The position numbers were made by a program, and so were the translations under genes. Shown piece after piece: positions 59,260 to 64,000 of a stretch of DNA of 64,000 bases. The notes beneath the pieces are model-generated. The model worked only from the letters and a program-made list of their open reading frames with translations. It made no database searches and was not told where the DNA came from. The first letter of the stretch is position 1, and each line of letters starts with the position of its first letter. Origin of the DNA: Halictus rubicundus (Eukaryota; Arthropoda; Insecta; Hymenoptera; Halictidae); assembly GCF_050948215.1 (NCBI RefSeq), contig NW_027488566.1, forward strand, positions 1,043,501 to 1,107,500. The letters run 5' to 3'.

Positions 59260-60947
59260 TTACCTGCTAGGTGTTTCTTTGTCTGACTGGTGATATTGCC
59301 GCAGGCTCGATGCGTGGAATGTGCCTCTTATGTACTCGTTTTCCGAGGTGGTTTCCCCCTCACGTGCTTCGACGATTTCTTGGGCGTCTTCGTTCTCCTC
59401 TAAGTGCGTCGCCCGAATGTGACTTGGACGGGCACTCCACCGTCTGTCACTTTGGATTCCACCCTCTGGACGTCGTTCTTGTGATTGGTAATTCTCCCTG
59501 GAGAGCCTTGGAGCATCCTGGGATCTGCGTGTGAGATCACCCGCCTGATTTGATGGTTCTCTGGGAGTTCGGGCCTGGGTGAACTCGCTTGATGGTATGC
59601 GTGGCCCGCTCGGTCCATACGTCTGGCTTCTTTGCCCTTGCATATAATTCGAGCGCAGAGGCCAGTCTTTATCACCGGACTGACGCTCGTGATTTCGCTG
59701 CCGGTTGACCGTTCCACCATTATCAAATCGTTCTAATAAGGCTAAGAACGAATCGATTGTGGTGATATTTTGTCCTAACACGCAGTCGTCGACTGCTTGG
59801 GTGAAGTGGCGGGCGAGCGCTAGTACAATTTCTTCGTCGGCGGGTCGTGGCACGAGGTCGCGTGCACTCCCAATCAGCCGCATTGCGTACGCCACACGTG
59901 TTAACCGGGCTCAGGGCGGTACACACCTGAGTCGAGATTATCCCGTATTTTCCTTTGGATGGCCGTGCTCCAGAATCGTTCCAGGAATACTCGGGAGAAC
60001 TGGTTCCACGTGGTCACTTGCTCCGTGACTATGTCCCACCATTCGCTGGCGATCCCCTTAAGAGCCTGTGTGATGATAAATTTTAACTCATCTTCCGGCA
60101 CGCGTGCTGCTTCGATGAACTGTCGCATCTCACGCAGAAATCTCGGAGGTTTCTCCGTAGTTTTGCCTTCGAATACTGGAAGCTTGGGCTTTACGGCAAA
60201 TGGTCTCGAAGCAGCCAGGTATGATGGCTCCAACCCCGTGGATTCGTGGGTCTGCCATCGATGGGCGAGTGAATCTCGTGGCATGGAGTGACGTGCGCTA
60301 TTCATTCCCCTGGGGCCAGGTAGCTCGTTGCGTTGTTCACGTGGATGCTATTCTGCCCTTGCATTTTCGTGAGTTGCGGGGCGGCGCGGTGCCTCCGCCA
60401 TCGCGAGTACTTCGTCGAAACCGTCGTGCATCTCCTTCCGGATACGATCCTCGGTTTCCGCGGCCAGCTGCGATTCGCGATCGAAACGTGAGTCTATTTC
60501 GCGCCTCCAATCCCGCATCTCGCGCTTGTGCGCACTAAGCCTTTCATACAACTCATCAGAACTAATCTGTGCTTCCCTAATCTCGGCCAACCTTGCTTCT
60601 AGCTCGATTTCGCGACGCTTATTCGCTTGACTTTCGCGATCTAAACGCGCCTCGATTTCGCGCTGCCACTCGGCGATGTGCTCACGGGCTTCAACGTGCT
60701 CGACATGTCTACCCATCCCCGCCGCCAGTTTAACCTCGAGCTGGAGAATCCTTTCGTCCTGCCGCGAAATCTTTAGGCGTAAGTCGCGAATAACGTCACG
60801 CAATTGGTCTATATTCATCCCGTCCTGTGAATCCCGTGGTGGAGTATTCAGTGGGCGGGGTGGGGTCACCCCTGAGGAAACCGTGATTTCGCCCGTGACC
60901 GGTTGACCCTGGTTCTTTCGTGTCTTTACCCGGTTCTCGTTTGCCAT
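59260..60947 (-). pseudogene. gag-like gene of non-autonomous LTR element
   Basis: Starts at 60947 (MANENRVKTRKNQGQPVTGE). The first 199 codons are rich in charged helices with coiled-coil character (LRLKISRQDERILQLEVKL, further RxxE repeats). After one in-frame TAG (about 60348) the same frame gives a Retrotrans_gag-type capsid (KLPVFEGKTTEKPPRFLREM, GIASEWWDIV, WNQFSRVFLERFW). A frameshift near 59900-59930 leads to the last part (RLIGSARDLVPRPADEEIVLAL, LLERFDNGG) and an Arg/Ser-rich tail. No zinc knuckle, protease, RT or integrase is present in the internal 2.3 kb, so mobility would need pol proteins from another element. Confidence 0.7.
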
Positions 60948-60987
60948 GCTTATCGACTCCTAACCCTCAATATGTTAGAACCTCTCC

Positions 60988-61005
60988 GCCCCACGTTGGG
61001 CGCCA
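60988..61005 (-). promoter_or_regulatory. Primer-binding site, tRNA-Lys type
   Basis: The minus strand reads TGGCGCCCAACGTGGGGC four bases downstream of the LTR end at 61010. This is the sequence used by tRNA-Lys-primed retroelements. Confidence 0.8.
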
Positions 61006-61009
61006 AATA

Positions 61010-62375
61010 TGTAACCGTTTTATTCTTCTTCTTCGTCTGGGCGCGAGCTTGTTCGGGTTCGGGAATTTCGGGCTGTTCGGTACGCAGCGAGCGAGTCAAA
61101 CCGACTCAGGGGCGATACAGTCAAACCGACTGCGTTCCTTCGTCTCGTGATATCCTCAAACTGAGGAAGTGTCGTATAAACCGCACGACACGGGTCCATA
61201 AAGTCCTACGAGCGGCAATCAACGGCCGTAGGGATTAATCAAATAATAAGTACAACGAGACGAGGGAAACTGCATCGGTCTCGAGTCGTATTATCCACGA
61301 AAGGAAGTTAATTCTCTTGCCCGTCTCGGGAAATTCGCGATACGGTAATCAGAGTAAGTACGGTTAACGTCTTTCCACCGATACCGGATAGTCTCCGAAC
61401 CCACTGACTAGTGCCGACGGAGGCGATCCTCAGGGTCGGGTGTCTGACCGACGCCTTGTACGTGTCGTCATTCGGGCACTTTTCCTGCGTGAGCAGCGAG
61501 TGCTCGTATGCTACGACGACTCACGTTCGTTCGGGAAATTCGCGATACGGTAATCAGAGTAAGTACGGTTAACGTCTTTCCACCGATACCGGATAGTCTC
61601 CGAACCCACTGACTAGTGCCGACGGAGTCGATCCTCAGGGTCGGGTGTCTGACCGACGCCTTGTACGTGTCGTCACTCGGGCACTTTTCCTGCGTGAGCA
61701 GCGAGTGCTCGTATGCTACGACGACTCACGTTCGTTCGGGAAATTCGCGATACGGTAATCAGAGTAAGTACGGTTAACGTCTTTCCACCGATACCGGATA
61801 GTCTCCGAACCCACTGACTAGTGCCGACGGAGTCGACCCTCAGGGTCGGGTGTCTGACCGACGCCTTGTACGTGTCGTCATTCGGGCACTTTTCCTGCGT
61901 GAGCAGCGAGTGCTCGTATGCTACGACGACTCACGTTCGTTCGGGAGACCCGCGATACGGTAATACAATAAAAGTATAAGAAAGGGACCCAGACGTGGAG
62001 CCAGGATAGGGCTCGGGCAACTGCCTATGCGAAGGCACGATTCTACGAAGTCGCGATCGTTTCGGCGCGAATTGCGAACGGCATTGATCTCGCAATCGTC
62101 GTATTGCGGTTACTGTACATATAAGGAATAACAGAATATATCTTATTTCTACCTCCAACATCGTCTCCGAATGATTCAAAGTAGTTTGAACCTCTCCGTC
62201 TTCCAGTGCCTGGAGGCACGAACCTTATCTTACTAGGGTTGTAACCGTCCCTATCTATCTAGCGGAAGCTCAACATTGATACGATTTCTCTCACGTGCCT
62301 TCTTCGTGGGGAGGCGACAGCGTGCGCGTGGAAAGACACGGCAGGAACGCGAAGAAGGAGAATAAAACGGTTACA
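61010..62375 (-). repeat. 5' LTR of gag-only element, body inverted, three 205-bp repeats
   Basis: On the minus strand it runs from TGTAACCGTTTTATTC at 62375 to AATAAAACGGTTACA at 61010, next to the primer site. It contains three 205-bp units (boundaries at 61346, 61551, 61756 and 61961). The unit sequence and flanking segments are the reverse complement of those in the 3' LTR, while the last 26 bp at the primer-site end keep the expected orientation. The two termini are therefore inverted repeats of about 26 bp. Confidence 0.75.
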
Positions 62376-62966
62376 TATTTGGCATCATTTGGTTTCATTC
62401 TAAAGGTTGTTATTCGTGCAACTGGTGCAAAGGTTTCATTATAGTCTTGTAGATATTGTTGACTAAAACCTTTTGCAACAAGTCTAGCTTTATATATACA
62501 TGAATTTCCATTTTTATCCATTTTTATATTAAACACCCATTTGCAATCAACTATGTTTTTATTATTAGGACGTGGAATCAAAGTCCTTGTGTTATTTTGT
62601 GACAACGATCTAAGTTCATTATTTATAGCTTTCTCCCACTCGCATTTATCACTACGATGTTTTATCTCATTATACGAGCTAGGAATGTCAGAAGTTGTCG
62701 ACAGTGCACAAATATGATAATCATATTCCTCATTATAATTTATTTGAGATTTATTCTTTATTCTTGTACTTCGTCGCAACTCACCTTCATGAGAATCATT
62801 ACGAGCTTCGATCTTTTTACTAGAATCGTTTGCTTCGCTTTCTTGATTCTCACTGATTTTTATTTCATCAGTTTTAGAACGTTCCGTTTGAAGGTTGTTG
62901 TCTTCAAAGTCATTATTTCTGTGTACAGAAGTTGGTCTCGAGTTTTTAAAATTAATCTTGCAACGA
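62376..62966 (-). pseudogene. Ty1/copia pol, segment before the RT core
   Basis: Minus-strand frame with an acidic/Ser-rich linker (ENQESEANDSSKKIEARND), RRSTRIKNK, and the start of the RT domain (CEWEKAINNELRSL, NIVDCKWVFNIKMDKNG, KARLVAKGFSQQY, FAPVARITTF). It ends at the insertion point of the gag-only element. Gag, protease and integrase of copia are not present; sequence above 62967 belongs to something else. Confidence 0.85.
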
Positions 62967-62972
62967 GACACA

Positions 62973-64000
62973 TGTGTCTCGTTGCGAGCCGAGTTGTACC
63001 TTAGCCCGCACCAATCACCGGTGCGGGCCAGCCGCGCGCCAATCCGCGAAACCGGCCCGGGCGCGGACCAATCGACGTGCGCCGAAGGCTCGCGAACGAG
63101 CACACGAGGTCCGCGCTCGGGCTATAAAGATCGCGACGGAACCAGCCGAAGGCGGAGTTGGTCTGGAGCAGCTCTCGGGTGAACACCCGGGCCCAGATCC
63201 TCTCGCAGACGCGCCAACTCGTGCTAGCCGCGGTATACTATCGGGCGAATACGACGAGGCGCTGGAATCGGCAGAGCGTAAGTGGGTCTACGTCCCCTAC
63301 GCGAAACCGAGACCGCGACCAGGATCCTGGGAGGCAGTCGATCACCGGCTTGCTCTTTTCAGAGCACCGAGGATACGACACTCCGGACCGTCATCCCTAC
63401 CACCTGGACCTGTCCCCGCGTCCCGCTCTCCCCTCAGGGATCCAGAGTCGCGCTCCGCACGTTAGTCGTCGATCGGCCGCAGCAGCGTGTGGAGCTCGCC
63501 TCTCGGTATACTACCGGAGTCGAGCGCCCTCGTCGGTTTCGGGCCGTAGGCATTAGGTTTACGTCTGTGCCTACGTGCTCGAGCCGCGGTCGGGCGGGGT
63601 CGACGGGTGGGGGGTTCCGCGGATTCCTTACCCTCTCCTCTCCACGCCCCGCGTGCCCAGCCACCAGGAAACAACCGATTCACTATCGTTCGCTGGGCCG
63701 CGGAGGATATACCATCTCGAGGATCAGGAGAGCTCAGGATCGCGCCGAGAGCGCCCGAATCAGGACCGCGTTAGCAAGCACGGCTCGTCCGCGCTCCCCG
63801 CGCACCGCGTTCTCTATACGCGCCGCGACCGTACCCGAACCGCGCCGAGGGCGTACGACGGCAGGCACCGTTCCAGTGAGCACGTCTCGCTCGCGTCGTG
63901 TATTTCCCGCGTACAATACCGAAATCGAAAACCGTGCCGGCGTCCCGCGGTTACCCTAGGTTAGTTCTCCGTAGACTTACTAGAGTAAGTAAGATAAGTT
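62973..64000 (+). other. GC-rich promoter-like end of an LTR element or gene (runs off the window)
   Basis: At 62973 copia sequence gives way to TGTGTCTCGTTGCGAGCC, next to a 30-bp near-perfect palindrome (62958-62987). A CCAAT-type motif (CACCAATCACC, 63009) and a TATAAA (63123-63128) lie upstream of a GC-rich, CpG-rich region. The region is open in several frames through composition only, and I recognise no domain. It could be an LTR with its leader, or a GC-rich 5' end of a gene; the right boundary lies outside the window. Confidence 0.4.

Noticed and set aside
63158..63964. Open frames up to 225 codons at the right edge
   Set aside because: Same compositional effect; frames overlap extensively and none has a recognisable domain.

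Overview
This window looks like a piece of an insect nuclear genome, possibly hymenopteran. The order is a guess from overall TE composition and AT-richness; the sequence does not settle it. The reasons for insect nuclear DNA are GT-AG spliced exons, AT-rich intergenic DNA with embedded GC-rich islands, and a dense, nested mix of animal mobile elements: BEL/Pao, Ty3/gypsy, Ty1/copia, a Jockey-type LINE, Tc1/mariner, hAT, CACTA-like and palindromic MITEs. No bacterial operons, CRISPR arrays or rRNA genes were seen.

Layout. 0-5 kb: a small minus-strand gene with an RS-rich and a GR-rich exon (603-1643), whose intron is almost filled by a palindromic MITE, plus several MITE copies and inverted repeats. 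6-10 kb: a hAT transposase remnant broken by a minus-strand LTR element (6482-9793) that encodes only an unfamiliar internally duplicated Cys-rich protein, followed by a decayed unknown ORF. 12-18.5 kb: a CACTA-like transposase gene and an inverted copy of its 5' end, the latter carrying a BEL/Pao element truncated at its 3' side. 18.7-20 kb: a five-exon gene with consistent splice phases, encoding a Pro-rich/coiled-coil protein with a DUF4806-like region. This is the best preserved host-like gene in the window. 22.7-27.7 kb: a multi-exon class A GPCR pseudogene with two stops and one frameshift, whose 3' end is duplicated as an inverted repeat. A third fragment of the same gene lies at 36.8 kb. 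28-39 kb: mostly gene-poor, with foldback elements, GC-rich islands and one short signal-peptide fragment resembling an envelope glycoprotein.

40.2-45.2 kb: a nearly intact Ty3/gypsy element with LTRs differing at only three adjacent bases. 46.1-52.9 kb: a decayed Jockey-clade LINE that has received two separate solo LTRs, each with a clear target duplication. 53.1-55.0 kb: a Tc1/mariner-superfamily transposon with about 370-bp TIRs and one nonsense codon. 55.2-63.0 kb: a Ty1/copia pol gene split by a gag-only LTR element (56525-62375). The LTRs of that element carry arrays of exact 205-bp repeats (six against three) and lie inverted relative to each other. The right edge (62973 onward) looks like the promoter end of another LTR element or a GC-rich promoter.

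The window therefore mainly records layered insertion, inversion and solo-LTR formation. The most unusual objects are the gag-only element with oppositely oriented 205-bp-repeat LTRs, the inverted duplication at the GPCR pseudogene, and the uncharacterised proteins at 8 kb and 19 kb.
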